From Balanoglossus misakiensis (Eukaryota; Hemichordata): 64,000 bases of DNA. The notes beneath the pieces are model-generated. The model was given only the letters and a program-made list of their open reading frames with translations, searched no databases and was not told where the DNA came from. Of this stretch, positions 1 to 11,917 are shown piece by piece; within the stretch, counting starts at the first letter, position 1; the number at the start of each line of letters is the position of its first letter. The position numbers and the translations under genes were made by a program. Location of the stretch: assembly GCA_040954595.2 (NCBI GenBank), contig CM082591.2, positions 11,222,001 through 11,286,000 on the forward strand, in the 5' to 3' direction.

Positions 1-248
1 TACAAATCGTCGTGTTGAATCAACCTCACCGCCCGCATTGTAGTGAAACCGTTGATCGCTAAGATGTTCAGAGTTGGTAATAAAATCCCGTTTTCGTTGG
101 CCCAGTTCCGTACTTCAACATGTACGTCCGGCACGGACACCGATTCACCAGGCATGACATGCGCGGGCACTGCAGCTGAGCCAGCGATTTTCGGGGCCGC
201 CACTGTCCTGTCCGTAGGAAGCGATTGGGGCTCCCTGGTCATTGCCAT
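1..248 (-). CDS. Partial protein with SAM-like helical domain (copy 1)
   Basis: The minus strand is open from an ATG at 248 to the window edge, about 82 residues. A low-complexity N-terminus is followed by the pattern PDVHVEVRNWANENGI, then LNILAINGFTTMRAVRLIQHDDL-like sequence. This resembles the helical SAM-type domain found in many invertebrate transposon-linked proteins (inference). The same domain occurs at 954-1439 on the same strand at clearly lower identity, so the two are diverged copies. The 3' part lies outside the window. The host gene and function are not recognised. Confidence 0.45.
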   Translation of the reverse strand, partial: MAMTREPQSLPTDRTVAAPKIAGSAAVPAHVMPGESVSVPDVHVEVRNWANENGILLPTLNILAINGFTTMRAVRLIQHDDL

Positions 249-251
249 GTT

Positions 252-953
252 TCTCTCCAGTCCGGCAAAAAGTATATAACAGTCACAAAATCGGGGGAGC
301 GTAGCACAATCCTAAAGTCTCGCTATCTGTGGAAAACGTTTAGGGCTAGTCACGGGGTACCTGATGAACTGCTTCAGGTATTGTAAAAGCAAAACGTACC
401 GCTAAAAACGTCCAGGTCGGTGTTAAATGTCGCTTGACATAACAGAGCTTCAAAGCGTCCCGTGTCCAGCCTGTTGCTCCGCCGAATGCAAAAGTGGCAA
501 TGACCAAGCCCGGGAAACTTTCCCTCCGGCGGGCTTGAGGCAGCATATGATTGGCTGGCACACGGACCCCTACTGTCCCCACCGCGCCTTAAACAGCGCT
601 CACTTAGAGCTACTCCATATTTAATATGGCGATCTCAACATGTAAACACACAAAATAAATCAAACGCGAGTGGTTCGGACGTTAGGACAAGTTAATCGCA
701 TCATATTTGGAGTCGGTTAGGAGGTAGAAGTAGACAGGGAAAGGATTTTGTTTCGATAAAATCGAATTTCGGCCGAAAAAGCTGCGGTCCGGATCCGGAC
801 CGCAGAAGCACCAGTTTTTTCTATGGCGCCTTGCAGGGCTGTGGCTGGAGGCCGTGTAATGCCGGGAACACACAGACCTGTACGCAGAGCTATCGGTGCG
901 GCTGCTGCAGTGGAGATGAAGGCATAGTACTAGAGTTATTGTTCAATGTCCCT
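252..953. other. Stretch with no recognised gene
   Basis: This stretch lies between two SAM-like fragments. Short open frames on both strands show no domain I recognise. A perfect 8+8 GC-rich palindrome (ggtccggatccggacc) sits near 785-800. Confidence 0.4.
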
Positions 954-1439
954 TCATTTAAATTTAGCGCCTGGAGAAGAGAGTCCAAACCAATGCTGGA
1001 GTGGTTGTCCGATCGGCCAGGAGGTTGGGTGTCTTCCGTCTTCATCGATGATCCCGTCGCCCCGCTGGTGGTACATTGTACTCGGAGAACAGGAGGCCGC
1101 CATGTTGAGTTGTTTATCGAACGGCGCCCTCTGTTGGTCAGCATGTCCGCGATTACTTGCCTCGCTGGCTGTGGGGGTACGCTGGCCAGCCAAAAGTTTC
1201 AGGGCAGCTTCCAGATGACGAAGTTGAGCGAGAGGCGAAATCCGCAGTAACAATAAGTCCTCGTAGTGTAAAAGCTTCATCGAAGACATGTTAGTAAACC
1301 CGTTGATGGCTAAGGTGTGAAGTGTCAATGATGTGATGCCATTCTGCTCGGCCCATAGTTGCACTTCAACATCAGGTGTCTGCACTTCAGCGTCCGGTGT
1401 CGGCACCGAGCTGATGATCGCTGGGTCAACTTGCTCCAT
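954..1439 (-). CDS. Protein with SAM-like helical domain (copy 2), single-exon
   Basis: This open frame of 161 residues starts at the first in-frame ATG (1439). The frame is open further upstream but without ATG. A short imperfect repeat (TPDAEVQ, TPDVEVQ) precedes the block LWAEQNGITSLTLHTLAING, then MKLLHYEDLLLLRISPLAQL and RHLEAALKLL. The layout of helices ending in a basic, leucine-rich segment suggests a SAM-like protein-interaction domain. This form is often seen in genes carried by or derived from transposons. The tail (GQRTPTASEASNRGHADQQ onwards) is polar and unrecognised. It could be an exon, a retrocopy or part of a mobile element. No function is assigned. Confidence 0.45.
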   Translation of the reverse strand: MEQVDPAIISSVPTPDAEVQTPDVEVQLWAEQNGITSLTLHTLAINGFTNMSSMKLLHYEDLLLLRISPLAQLRHLEAALKLLAGQRTPTASEASNRGHADQQRAPFDKQLNMAASCSPSTMYHQRGDGIIDEDGRHPTSWPIGQPLQHWFGLSSPGAKFK

Positions 1440-1706
1440 CTTACCACAGATGGAGAACCAACGGGAAAGGGGGAAATCAGAAATTCTGGCGTCCGGTGAA
1501 AGCGGGAAGATAACTTCCAGCAAAGAGCTGAGTGGGGCGCAACACTCACACTGGCTGTTCCCGCTCGAATGAGCGACGGGACTTTTCCCTCCTCCTGAGG
1601 ATGAGTAACTAAGGCGGTGATTGGTTAAATAAAGAGGGAAAGGCGATTGGCGGAAATGCCACCTCGTCCTCAGCCGATTTAAACCTCGCTCAATGAGAGC
1701 TATACC

Positions 1707-1898
1707 TTTGCCAAGTTTCCGCCAATCCTCGAGTGTGTTGCATTATGTTCCTTCCCATCAGCCCACTCGCTTTCATACATTTCCACAGTTTGAGTATCTC
1801 ATGTGTATTTGGCATGCGACAGCAATTTACTCACTACACATGGGTTTTCCTGTACTATTCCTATATCAGTGGAGTTCCAGAGAGGGCAGCCACTAATT
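1707..1898 (+). repeat. 192-bp direct repeat, left copy
   Basis: This block is almost identical to 2160-2351; one difference seen is ttatgttcc versus ttctgttcc. The copies are separated by 261 bp of unrelated sequence and their outer flanks differ. Either a tandem duplication of a 453-bp unit or a miniature LTR-like (TRIM) element would fit. The ends do not show TG...CA. Confidence 0.8.
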
Positions 1899-2159
1899 TA
1901 GGCCCAACCCCTTGGGTGTAATTTGGGGCGCCCTCTATGTAGTGGGGCTTCCCGCCTTCCGCAGAGAAGTTGCTACATTTGTAGGGCTTCCGCCATCTTG
2001 CAGAGTTACTGGAGCAGTCGCTCGCTCAACACCCCACCCACCACTACCCATGGCATTTCCTTGTATGTTTGTTTACTTTCTTTATTTACCCTTTGTTCAC
2101 ATGGGTTATTAGTGATTGGTGCTGGTTTTGTCAAACTCTTTCATTTGCATATTAAAGAT

Positions 2160-2351
2160 TTTGCCAAGTTTCCGCCAATCCTCGAGTGTGTTGCATTCTG
2201 TTCCTTCCCATCAGCCCACTCGCTTTCATACATTTCCACAGTTTGAGTATCTCATGTGTATTTGGCATGCGACAGCAATTTACTCACTACACATGGGTTT
2301 TCCTGTACTATTCCTATATCAGTGGAGTTCCAGAGAGGGCAGCCACTAATT
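2160..2351 (+). repeat. 192-bp direct repeat, right copy
   Basis: Second copy of the 1707-1898 block, in the same orientation. Confidence 0.8.
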
Positions 2352-2521
2352 AATTGTGAAAGAGTACAAATGCGTGTCTGTTGTAACATCTATAGCTTAT
2401 GGATTGGTTACCACTGGATAAAAAATGTATGAATCAATTTTCAGCTCATTAAAAACTACACAGCAAATCTTCGAACTCATCTTCCAATATTCACGCATAT
2501 GATATTGAATTCCGGACTTAC

Positions 2522-2644
2522 TTTTTTATAAATTCCCCCATCCAATACTAAATCATCGCACTTGCCGTGACAGTAGCAAGACTCCGGTATGGCCTGTGCT
2601 GAATCCGGCCAATCACGATAATCGTCTGCACCACAACATTTCAA
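2522..2644 (-). CDS. Tetraspanin exon 4 (large extracellular loop)
   Basis: 41 codons bounded by ttttcag and gtaagt, phase 0 at both ends. It carries the CCG motif and the cysteines that pair in the loop (CC, CYC, C). Confidence 0.9.
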
Positions 2645-5600
2645 CTGAAAATAACAAGAGACAGGAAGGCATATGTTTATACAATGTTATTACGCCCGCC
2701 CGCCGTCCTTCGGACGCTCACCTCCTTCGGACGCTTCTGCGGGAAATCAGCCACGTCCGAAGGGTGACGGCGTAAATTCTCTCCATCTCCTTCTCCACCC
2801 AACATATTCATAAAGTCCGTGAGAGGTACCCGGCAGATCGTAAACCTTTCGTAGACAGAGACTTGCAACAAGTTTTCCGAGTAACACAAAGTTCTGGTTT
2901 ATTACTGGTCACACGTAAGAATTACACGACTCGTTCCATGCTCGTTGACTCCCATCACGGATCTCCGGTTATAATAGTGTGATTTCAAATTTCACCACAC
3001 CTTATGAATACGTTAGTCAAGTATTAAGTCATAAAAGGAACACGTCATCTTAATATTTCTTAAACATGAACTTAGCGCGTGATATCTCTATCTCGTTCTG
3101 ACATGTATCAATTACACAATCTTGTTTACTCTGGGTCAAGTACCTATGTCAATACTGGACTAAAACCATACAAGTGAATGACTTCTTACTTAATCATAAA
3201 CAAGATCTATGATCGTTAAAACTCAATCGTGACAACAAGAACTGATAGACAAAAAAATGATACATGGATCAGCTGCAGTGCAGTACCGAGACGCTTACAG
3301 TGGAGAATACCTATGTGATATGATATATAACGTAGTTTAACCTTACATGCTTCTACAGTGTCTTTTTAATTTATTTGTGAATGAAAATCCCAAACACTCG
3401 TTTTGCTCTATGACGCTCTATCATTAAATACCACTGTATGCTCTGGCGAACATAGTGTTTTTAGCGTCGCCTGCTTTTCAATTGAGATTCCCTGATGTCC
3501 AGTGGCAATGCGTTCACAGTTTTTGGGGCAGCCAATGAAAATACACAGCAACCTTAGGTTTTGTTTTTTATGTTGTACGTGTTAAGAATTTCTCGGTGGA
3601 TGAACGGGGTGCACGAGTGGGAATATAAGGCTGGAGTAGATCACTTTTGCACTGATGTAACTTACCTGCTGTTGAACATAGTCCATGGCCAGTTGCGTGG
3701 CTTTGTCAATTGGGTATTTCTCTTTCACCGTTTTTGCTGTCTCGTCTTCTATGAGTATTTCTAAATCGCTTATGTTGACGTAACCCCAGATACCAGCCGT
3801 GACTTGCATTGAGAATATCAACAGCAAACTGATGAAAAACTGAGAGACAGTGGACAGTCAGAATCTCCCACAGAAAAGGTTTAGTCGTCTTGTCGCTCTT
3901 CGAAGCCATACAGTTTGTGAACGCGTCCAGACGACAATTTTTCATGTGCAGAACCTAAAAACTTCCCAGCGGGCCATATCCCCTCACTGCGCGCCGCATC
4001 CCCTACCTACGGGCCATAGACTCTGTCAACCATGTAATATCACGCTTTTTCCTATGTCACGTGGTCTCAGCCAATGAAGAGGACGAAAATCTCCAGTTAC
4101 TGAAAACTCTTTGCAATTCTTGTACACGACACTTCTAATTTCTATTTTGATTTTTTATTTCTCATTTCTTCACTGTCCCTGGGTTTAAAGGTTCAATGCC
4201 TCAAATTCAAATTTAGCAACCTGAGATCCAGCCAATCACAGAGGATGGACACGCGAAAAAAGTGCGCAGCCAAGCTTTCATTCGAAGACATTTTCGACAA
4301 GCATCAACGACCCGGCAAAAGTTGTCGACTGACGCCGTGACCGCGATTATCATCTACTAATAAAGCAGACATTTTCGCATTGTTCATTTATAGCTTGAAT
4401 TGCTTTTGTTGGCTCTATGTGTATTTCTGTCGATCAGTAAACTCGATGACCGGCGGGCTAAAGTTTGATCTACGTATATTTCGGGCAGCAGAACCCTTCT
4501 CAAGTTGGGTAGAGAAATTGTACCCGTCACTAGTTATCCAGGTCGGCCGCGTGTTACGGCTGTGAGCCTGTGTTGCTATCGGCGAGTCCAATCACACGCG
4601 GTTGAAGGCACAGTTAATATAAATAACACACGGTCCCGAATCGAGCGTCGAAGCCGTCAGAGCGATCGAGCCCTCTAGTAACAACAGTGCTCATATGTAG
4701 CTAGCTGGCTGGACGATCGTTTTCGTTTTACTGGCTATAGGCTTGCTACCGGTAGCACAAATTGACGATCTGTTTATAGGATTAGCTAACGTGATAAACT
4801 GTTGCGATTCGCGTGTGTATCTAACGTACTGTAAGTTAAACCACAGTGGTTAAACATCGCAACTAGCCTAATGTATGACTAGGAGGAGCACCTACTAATG
4901 CGAGAACCAGGGATTGAAAATTCCGCCTTTAAGGCAGTTTAACCGGATATGGGCAAATGTAAAATCGAGGTGATTGTATACGAGTAATACCGTACGAGTC
5001 AGAATGCACCTCAAGGATTTATTTAGAACAACAAGATTTTCATTATAGCATTGAGAGTGAAAGGCACAATCTTGTTCTCATATTTTTGCTTTCGAAACAA
5101 TTGGATGACTATCTATCTCTTCGAGCTACGGCTGCATTAATTTTCGTGAAATATTTCATTGAAAAAATGTAGTTACTGGAAGATAAATTTAACAACAGTG
5201 ACATTCTTTATCCTCTAGCACAACTCACGTTAATTTGCATAACCTTCGTCAGCAACTAACAACCATTTTCGTAAATGAACTATGGTGGATGACACATCGG
5301 AAAGTAATGAGAAGGAAATGTACTGTAGATAGGGTTGATAGGTGGTAAATATACTCACCAAAACTAACAAACATTTTTGTTCTTGTATGGCACCACAGCA
5401 TCCACAGAAGCCTACAACAGTTACCAGCACCCCCGCTGATATAAGAATGTAAGTTCCATTGTAATATTGCTGTGCTGTGTCTGATTCTATGGTGTTTAAT
5501 TGGTCAATATATTTAGTTGCATCTACATCAAAGCGAAGCCACAGCCCCAGTGCCAAGATGAAGAGACCTGCAAACTGAACAGCAAGTACTATTATTAATA

Positions 5601-8600
5601 TCCATCCATCCATCCAACCGTCCGTCCGTCCGTCCGTCCATCCATCCATCCATCCGTCCGTCCGTCAATCCATCCGTCCGCGTAAGTAAAGACGTCGCCA
5701 TACCCTACATCTGATTTTAATCAGATTGAGTATAAATACATTATGATTTCCTCAAGCTTCAAACGTCCTTTTGAACCTTCGCAACAGTTTCAGAGTTGCC
5801 TGAAGACACGGAGATAATGACTGTGGCTCACGAAAATGAATATTTTGAGATCTGAATTGATGCTCAATAGGATTTACCGAGGATCTGTAGCGGTTTTGAA
5901 GAGGGTGTCATGGGATCCAATCAAAATTCCCAATTGTGCGAGAGAACGTGGTGTAACGCACTACCTCTTGACATCAGGGAATCTACAAACCTGGAGACTT
6001 TCAAAAGAAAACTGAAAAAGACCATACAGTGTGGTTTAACCATGAGCGTCATTGGGCAAAATTTCTTGTTTTTGATTTTGGCGCTATAGAAACCTTTGTT
6101 GATTGATTGTGTGATTGATTGATTGAACTTTGTTGTACACATCGGAGTAAATTTTTGCATGCATTTTATCAAAATGGGGGAGCTATTTTGACCTCTCCCA
6201 AAAATCCATGGACTTGCCTGCACGAAAATTTACCTGTGAACAAACAGTCCCTGTTCTGACAGCAGTTAATGGGATTCGGCTCGATAAACGTTATAAAATA
6301 GGAATATGTAGCCCAACGCACGATGACAGGTCTTGCGCTAGACTCTCTCACAGCCCACGGTTCGCTATGCACCCTCAACCGTTTGGCAAGGGAGAAGCAC
6401 CGTCTGGTGTTGTGTAGCTAACCTTAGCAATCAGTCCATAAGCCTGCATGGACGACGAGAGGGGCTGTGAGAGAGTCTAGTCTTGCGCCATACACCAACT
6501 ATATACCCGGCCATTCACCCAACCTAATTCTAATTTGCTTCGTCATGTCAGGAATGCGCATTCCTTCCACAGTTGATTAAAACCAGTATCATCTGTGAAA
6601 TCATTTGTGTGTGTAAAATTACTTTGCATGATAGCGAATAAATGGAATGCCGCTATCAGTACGTCTGATATTATAGGGTTCAAAGATGAAATGTATCACC
6701 GAGCATAAATAAAGTATCAATACTTTTGCAGGGTTTGAAAAGTTCACGTTTGTGGTTACGAATGATTGAGTGTGGCGTTACTTTAAGCTTAGGGACTGTC
6801 CAGAATTTACTTCCAGGGGGGGGGGGGGCGGAGGATTTTCAGGGGGGGGGGGGCACCCATTTTCCCCAAGAAAAATTAGGGGGGGGGGGCAGACATAAAA
6901 ATCACAATCCTTTAGGGGGGCATGTAAAAAAACCCTCACATACTCAATATTTGCCCAGAAGTACTGATTTATAAGAAACAAACCACCATGGCTACCTGGA
7001 TGACAGATGAACTCCACAAGTGTATTAAATCTTCATAAGCTGGAATTTCCGGTAATTTTGACGGTGGTTTATTTTGTATATCTACAACAGTTTCTTGTTC
7101 TACTACTCTGTGAAGCATAAGCACAGACCATATATGTACAATGAACAGTCAGTGTTGTTACTGTTGATAACTGAGCTCAATTCAAGTCCAGACAAGTTTT
7201 AAAGAATTAGACTTTTATGACAATCTATTAACTTTTCTATGACAAAAGATACCAGCAGCTAGTGATAATTAATTCTACATTTTTTTAGAATAAAGCATAG
7301 TACGCCTAAAGTATTTTGTGGAGTGACTGTGAATAAAGTAAGACATAATAAATCTCATTCATTTTACATGTACTTGCTAAAATATGGTACTCAGGTAGGA
7401 ATCCAGATTTAAAGCCCTACTAGCCGTAACTCTTCTTTTCTATTTTGTTCAAAGTTGCACAATATATGGGCAAGAATTCTGATTCCTACAAACTAAAATA
7501 ATACACAATATATATTTTTAAAATGTCTTTTTCTTCTGCAGTCCGAATCGTGCTTGTCTACAGTTTTTGTGAGGCTCAACACAGTCGAATTTGCAATTTC
7601 TGTCATTGAAAGATATTAATGGGCACCCTGTTTTCTGGTAATATTAAACTTAAAGAGACGTTAGCTTTAACTTTTGTCAATTTGTATCTGTATGTTTTTA
7701 GTCTTCTGTGTCAAGTGCACTTTCTTGGTCCACTCCTCAGAGTATTCTCATGTGTAACAGCAAATATTCTGTCTGTGATGTATCTATTGTTTTGATTATA
7801 GTACAAACACATAAAATTATATTGTTTTGTGCCAGCCAAAATCTTAGTTGCCCATTGCTAGGCTTCCCAAAAGTGTGCCACTTGGTTTTTATGACCACTT
7901 AACTGTCCCCTGTAAAATTGGTTATATCAGTAATAAGTAAATGATCTCTTGATTGTTCTTGCAAAGGGTGATGAACTTGTCAGACTGTATGTGCCGTAGT
8001 CTGCAAGCATGCATGTATATATCGGGGGCATGGAAAAAAACAGGAAATTTAAGGGGGGTCGGGTAATCGGAACAGTACATATATCTTTTTATTTGGCCTT
8101 ATCCATTTCCCATAAATTTTGAAATCTCACGTACAAATTAATATTTGATAGACTAAATGGGTACAGTTATCCCTTGAGATACTGATTATTCTATAACAGA
8201 TGATCTTCTTCATTACATGTATCAAACGATATTTGTTTTATCAGCTCGAAATAATTCCTCACTTATGTCGTCTCGATGAAAGTGCGTTGCGTCAAGACGA
8301 TAGCGACTATGACGTAGAAATAACTCGGCCTCTTGCCGAGAAACATTCTCATAACTCTTTGTGTATTTACTCAACATGCCACACACGTCACCAAACCTGG
8401 TAAACCAGTCTCTAACAAACTCAAAAGAAAGGTATATAATAGCAATAGTCCGAGAATGTCCATGTCAGTCTCAGAACACACTCTTCAATGAATCGTACAT
8501 TTAATAAATGTACCATTTCGTCAGTTATTTCCGCTGATTTAACTGATTTCCTTTGATTTCGGTGTCCATACAAGTTTATGTCGACATGTCCGTACTGCGT

Positions 8601-9605
8601 GTGCGTGGTCTATAAACTCCACTGAAGGAACACGCCATAACCACGTTTACGGTAATTGGCGCACACGACGTTGACTTCAGAGATTGTTTTAGAAAGACTA
8701 TATCTCTGGACATAAAAGTAAAACACGGTCAAAGTTTGCAGCGTAAGATATTGAGTACTTGCAATGGACGCCCGTAGTGGCTATTGGAATCTGACCGGAA
8801 TGTGTGTTGTGGGTCAACGATAGCTACAGCTGTACTAGAATAATTACTATTCTCTTGCGTCAGATTTGACCGACAATTCTGAAGAACACCTCTAAGTTTA
8901 AATTAAACTGCAGTTCATATTCATAGAGACTGCACTTTATCAGTGTTTTCATGTAGGTCACATAAGCTAGCGAACTCTTAAACATCCTTGAAGTAAAATA
9001 TGTTTACATTCAACGTCATCATCCAGGGACGACCTATCAACGTTCATTCAAAACGAATTTCATTTGACGATTCTTGTTGATCGTCTGAACAGCTCGACAT
9101 TTTAAGATAAAAGCGAACGCTGACGAATTGAAGTGCGGGATCGTTAAAATGTCAGCGACATGTTGCAAACAGAGTTTAAGATCAAAGAGGGTTGGGCAGA
9201 GCCAAGCTTAGTAGGTCGTTGTGGAATGCCTGACATATACCGCTACTGTGCAGCCACGGTTGGCCTTTAAATGTCAACCAACAAGTAATGCAAAATAGCA
9301 TGTGTGATCCGAATGAAATGTTCAACGAAAAAGAACTATCTGTGGGTGTTCAGAATCGCAGTTAAAACCTTAATTACGGTGTATTGGAGGATCTTGTTGG
9401 CAAAAATGGGGATATAGTCATCAAGGCGTTTAAAATTAATTCCGTTGACATACCATATATAATTATGTTCATGCCCCAGAATCATATCAGATTCAAAAAC
9501 GTGGGACGAAATTATAAGAAATAAATCTGTACTCACCCAAAACACCAAATTGAAAACAAATAAACTGTATTTGACGAATTTCATGCATCTGCCTTCCACC
9601 GCCAT
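2522..9605 (-). CDS. Tetraspanin, 3' end missing
   Basis: Four exons (9605-9537, 5574-5359, 3839-3666, 2644-2522) join in phase 0 to give 194 residues. Exon 1 encodes the short cytoplasmic N-terminus and start of membrane segment 1. Exon 2 encodes the end of TM1, the small loop, TM2 and the start of TM3, with the family's GCCG-type motif after TM2. Exon 3 encodes the rest of TM3 and the start of the large extracellular loop. Exon 4 opens with LKCCGADDY, the diagnostic CCG of the large loop, followed by PESCYC and a further Cys. Tetraspanins organise membrane microdomains by binding integrins and other membrane proteins. TM4 and the C-terminal tail are not found and probably lie left of position 1. 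Which tetraspanin subfamily this is cannot be decided by eye; it looks CD9/CD63-like. Confidence 0.9.
2653..3665. other. Tetraspanin intron 3
   Basis: No coding signal fitting the gene is seen. A short GC-rich stretch near 2695-2765 contains repeated ccttcggacgctc-like units. Nothing else is recognised. Confidence 0.5.
3666..3839 (-). CDS. Tetraspanin exon 3 (TM3 and start of large loop)
   Basis: 58 codons between ctctcag and gtaagt. It begins [20 protein letters not shown], the end of TM3, and continues into a helical stretch ending DYVQQQ. Confidence 0.92.
3840..5358. other. Tetraspanin intron 2
   Basis: No exon or recognised repeat is seen. The sequence near 4200-4260 (gatccagccaatcacagaggatggacacgcg) resembles 59410-59455, which suggests a low-copy dispersed repeat. 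Confidence 0.4.
5359..5574 (-). CDS. Tetraspanin exon 2 (TM1-TM3)
   Basis: 72 codons. The acceptor is taken as gttcag before TTT GCA GGT, because only this site keeps the family sequence [17 protein letters not shown] in frame after exon 1. It contains TM1, the small loop with an N-glycosylation site (NGT), TM2 and GFCGCCGA. The donor is gtgagt. Confidence 0.92.
5601..5682. repeat. (ATCC/GTCC)n microsatellite
   Basis: A tetranucleotide array of atcc and gtcc units directly upstream of tetraspanin exon 2, inside intron 1. Read on the minus strand it gives a spurious frame rich in Trp, Asp and Gly. Confidence 0.95.
6339..6479. mobile_element. 141-bp MITE with 9-bp target duplication
   Basis: Terminal inverted repeats tagactctctcacagccc / gggctgtgagagagtcta are flanked by perfect 9-bp duplications gtcttgcgc (6330-6338 and 6480-6488). 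A 9-bp duplication is typical of Mutator-like elements. There is no coding capacity. Confidence 0.85.
6780..6960. repeat. Poly-G-rich element
   Basis: Several runs of 6-13 G are separated by short spacers, within a sequence starting tagggactgtccag. Related G-run elements occur at 10296-10560, 13103-13255 and 38345-38528. The runs could form G-quadruplexes. The proline-rich frame on the opposite strand is an artefact of the runs. Confidence 0.7.
7018..9536. other. Tetraspanin intron 1, remaining part
   Basis: No exon is recognised. Sequence at 8040-8110 (ggggtcgggtaatcggaacag) recurs inverted at about 10548-10605 and in part near 10755-10790, marking another dispersed repeat. Confidence 0.4.
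9537..9605 (-). CDS. Tetraspanin exon 1 (start codon)
   Basis: 23 codons from ATG (9605) to gtgagt. The sequence [20 protein letters not shown] then VFW is the usual cytoplasmic tip and entry into TM1. The match to the family start and the phase-0 join with exon 2 fix the start. Confidence 0.88.
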
Positions 9606-9792
9606 CTTGTATATGTATTGCACGAACAGATAGTTTGAGTACCACACCATCTGATGGAAGACAGTAATCTTGGAGGTGAGTCGTGATAAACTATCGCTGT
9701 GGATAATATCAGCATTGGGGGCGCTATTGATAATAAACGTCGGGCTATTTGCAATGTTTTATTCTGCTCCTACAAGGGGTAAACTGAACCTA

Positions 9793-9827
9793 GCTGCAAT
9801 GATTTAGTGGGTAGAATCATTGCAGCT
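9793..9827. repeat. Short hairpin
   Basis: Inverted arms agctgcaatgatt / aatcattgcagct around a 9-base loop, between the tetraspanin and UMPS genes. Confidence 0.6.
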
Positions 9828-10295
9828 AAACCAAACAAGTTACCCGATCAAATGAGCCACTATTATTCACAACAACTCAAAACTGGTCATTAAACAAGCT
9901 CCGAATCAAGACACTCTACACACTTGACCCAATGACCTTTCAGTGTGTTGCAGTGGTCAGGATCACATAACATTTCTAACATTTCTACCAGATATGAAGT
10001 CAATGTCCTCGAGCGATTAGTTTTTCTTGGGTCGATACTTCAAGGCAGAAGAAATGTGTCGACAGCGCAAATTGCCGTTTTTCTCGCTTTTGTCGATTTT
10101 GACAACTTCAAAAGAATTAGACTCAACTCATGTGGACTCAAATCACATCCACCAACCAAAACAAAACAAACCAAAATTTTGTAGTCGGTAAAGTGTTCCT
10201 AGCGGGAATGAACGTCGATTTGATCCTATTTTCTAAAAATCTAACTTGCAAGTGCTGTTATTCCTCAATGAAAGCAGATAGCGCAAATGTACTCT

Positions 10296-10560
10296 AAGGG
10301 ACCGTTCAGTTTTTACGGCTGGGGGGCAAGTTTGCGTCATCGATTTTCAAAATCCCATAATATTCTGATAATACATGTACTTCAATTAACCATAGAGGGC
10401 AGTGTACATCAGAACACGACATCCGCCAATCACTTTCATATGATACCTTTGCATACACATCATTATGTCAAAGGCATGAATAGTGACTTGAGCTTGCAAA
10501 GAAAGATAAATGAGGGTTGGTTGGTCTTCAAGGATCCAGTTCAGGGGACTTAGGCCAAAT
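10296..10560 (+). repeat. Dispersed element of the 'gggaccgttcagtttttacgg' family
   Basis: It begins agggaccgttcagtttttacggc followed by a G run, as at 13103. The same sequence is inverted at about 38502-38527. Its end is not defined. Confidence 0.5.
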
Positions 10561-10995
10561 AAAAAATATGTTCTGTTCCGATAACCCGACCTATCCTAAT
10601 TTTAGCCCACCGATCCTAATCTGTTTAGAGCATCGTAAACCTGAAGTAAAAATAATGATGTCAAATATACACAATTTATGAAATTCTGTGAATCACGCAA
10701 GAACTAAAAAAAAAAAATTCCCTACCTATCTACCCTATTTTTTTTTTAAAACCATGTAATTGGAACAGCACATATTATTTTTTGGCCTAATGTTGCAGTT
10801 TCAAAATCTAACTAAAAATTCCAGAATTTTTCAGGAATTCTTCATCATTTTTGAAGAACATGCAACTCATGGTAAAATTTACTGTGACAGCATGAACAAC
10901 CCTACTTGCTTAAAGGGCGACGATCGTCTTCTGGGCATGTGCCAAACCAGAGACTCTAGTTACGAAAATTGTATACATTCTATGCCAGAAAGATG

Positions 10996-11240
10996 TGTGC
11001 TGTTCTAACAACAGACAAAATGGTGGTGACCATAGTCTGTGTCGGAGATCAGGAAAAGTCGGCAAATTGGGCGAAAAGATGGGACAAAACTGAAGTCTAC
11101 TTTATATGGTGGGCATGAAATATGGAGGGAAGCAAAGGCAGTCCACTATTTGAATGCGTTGAACACAAAATTTGCAGAACATTTGGATTGGACGTAATGT
11201 TTGGAACACAAGAAATGACAGCATGCGCATAAGACGATTG
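10996..11240 (+). repeat. Dispersed repeat, shared with 17585-17805
   Basis: About 220 bp (ctaacaacagacaa..., catgaaatatgga..., gcatgcgc) are shared at moderate identity with 17585-17805. The family is unknown. Confidence 0.6.
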
Positions 11241-11562
11241 TGAACGTTTGATTTCAGCTTTCCAGTTTTACTTCACATTGTAGAAATGTGGAAGAATTGT
11301 TTGAAATGTAAAAGGCTTTTAAGGATTTTCCAACAAGCAGCAAACCTTCAGTGTAATCAACAGTGGACAAACTGCAGCAAGGATTTAGACAAAGAAAACA
11401 TTTAATTCTGTTAGACAGATATTCTTTTTATTATAAACCAATACGTTGATCATATAAGACAGAAAGAGTACTGTTGCTGAGTGGAGTTACGATTCACCTA
11501 GTAAGCAATCCAACAAACAAAATAAGTGCACACTTGTACAGCTATAACCACTATTGTTGTTG

Positions 11563-11917
11563 GAATTCCCCCTACCTTAAATAGGTTTTAAGCTGCCTTT
11601 AAAGTGAGTGATGAAAATCTCATATGGTCGACACAATTTCAAGATGGCCGATTTTTGCCATGTTTAAGAAATGGGAGTTCATAAGCTCAAGTGATGATGG
11701 GTCATTCTGAAACTTTTTAACAGAAAAAATAACAAAATGTGAAATAAGTTTAATGAGTTAAATATGCTAACTACAAAGGAAGTCATGAAATACAGTAAAC
11801 ATATCATTTCTTCTATCTCTTACTACAGTGGGTTGTCAACTTTTCGCCCAGAATGCAATGCAATGTGATTTGACCCCCTAGCGCAAAGTGATAACCTATT
11901 TAAGGCAGCCAGAATTC
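11563..11917. mobile_element. MITE of the gaattc-ended family, short copy
   Basis: Ends carry gaattccccctaccttaaatagg and cctatttaaggcagccagaattc. The complete sequence matches, inverted, the outer parts of 40459-41220. Confidence 0.65.

Noticed and set aside
5230-5649. One long minus-strand protein including a Trp/Asp/Gly-rich start
   Set aside because: The start is translated microsatellite and the end is intron; only 5359-5574 is an exon with proper splice sites.
6778-7017. Proline-rich protein opposite the G runs
   Set aside because: Low-complexity translation of C runs; also at 38284-38598.
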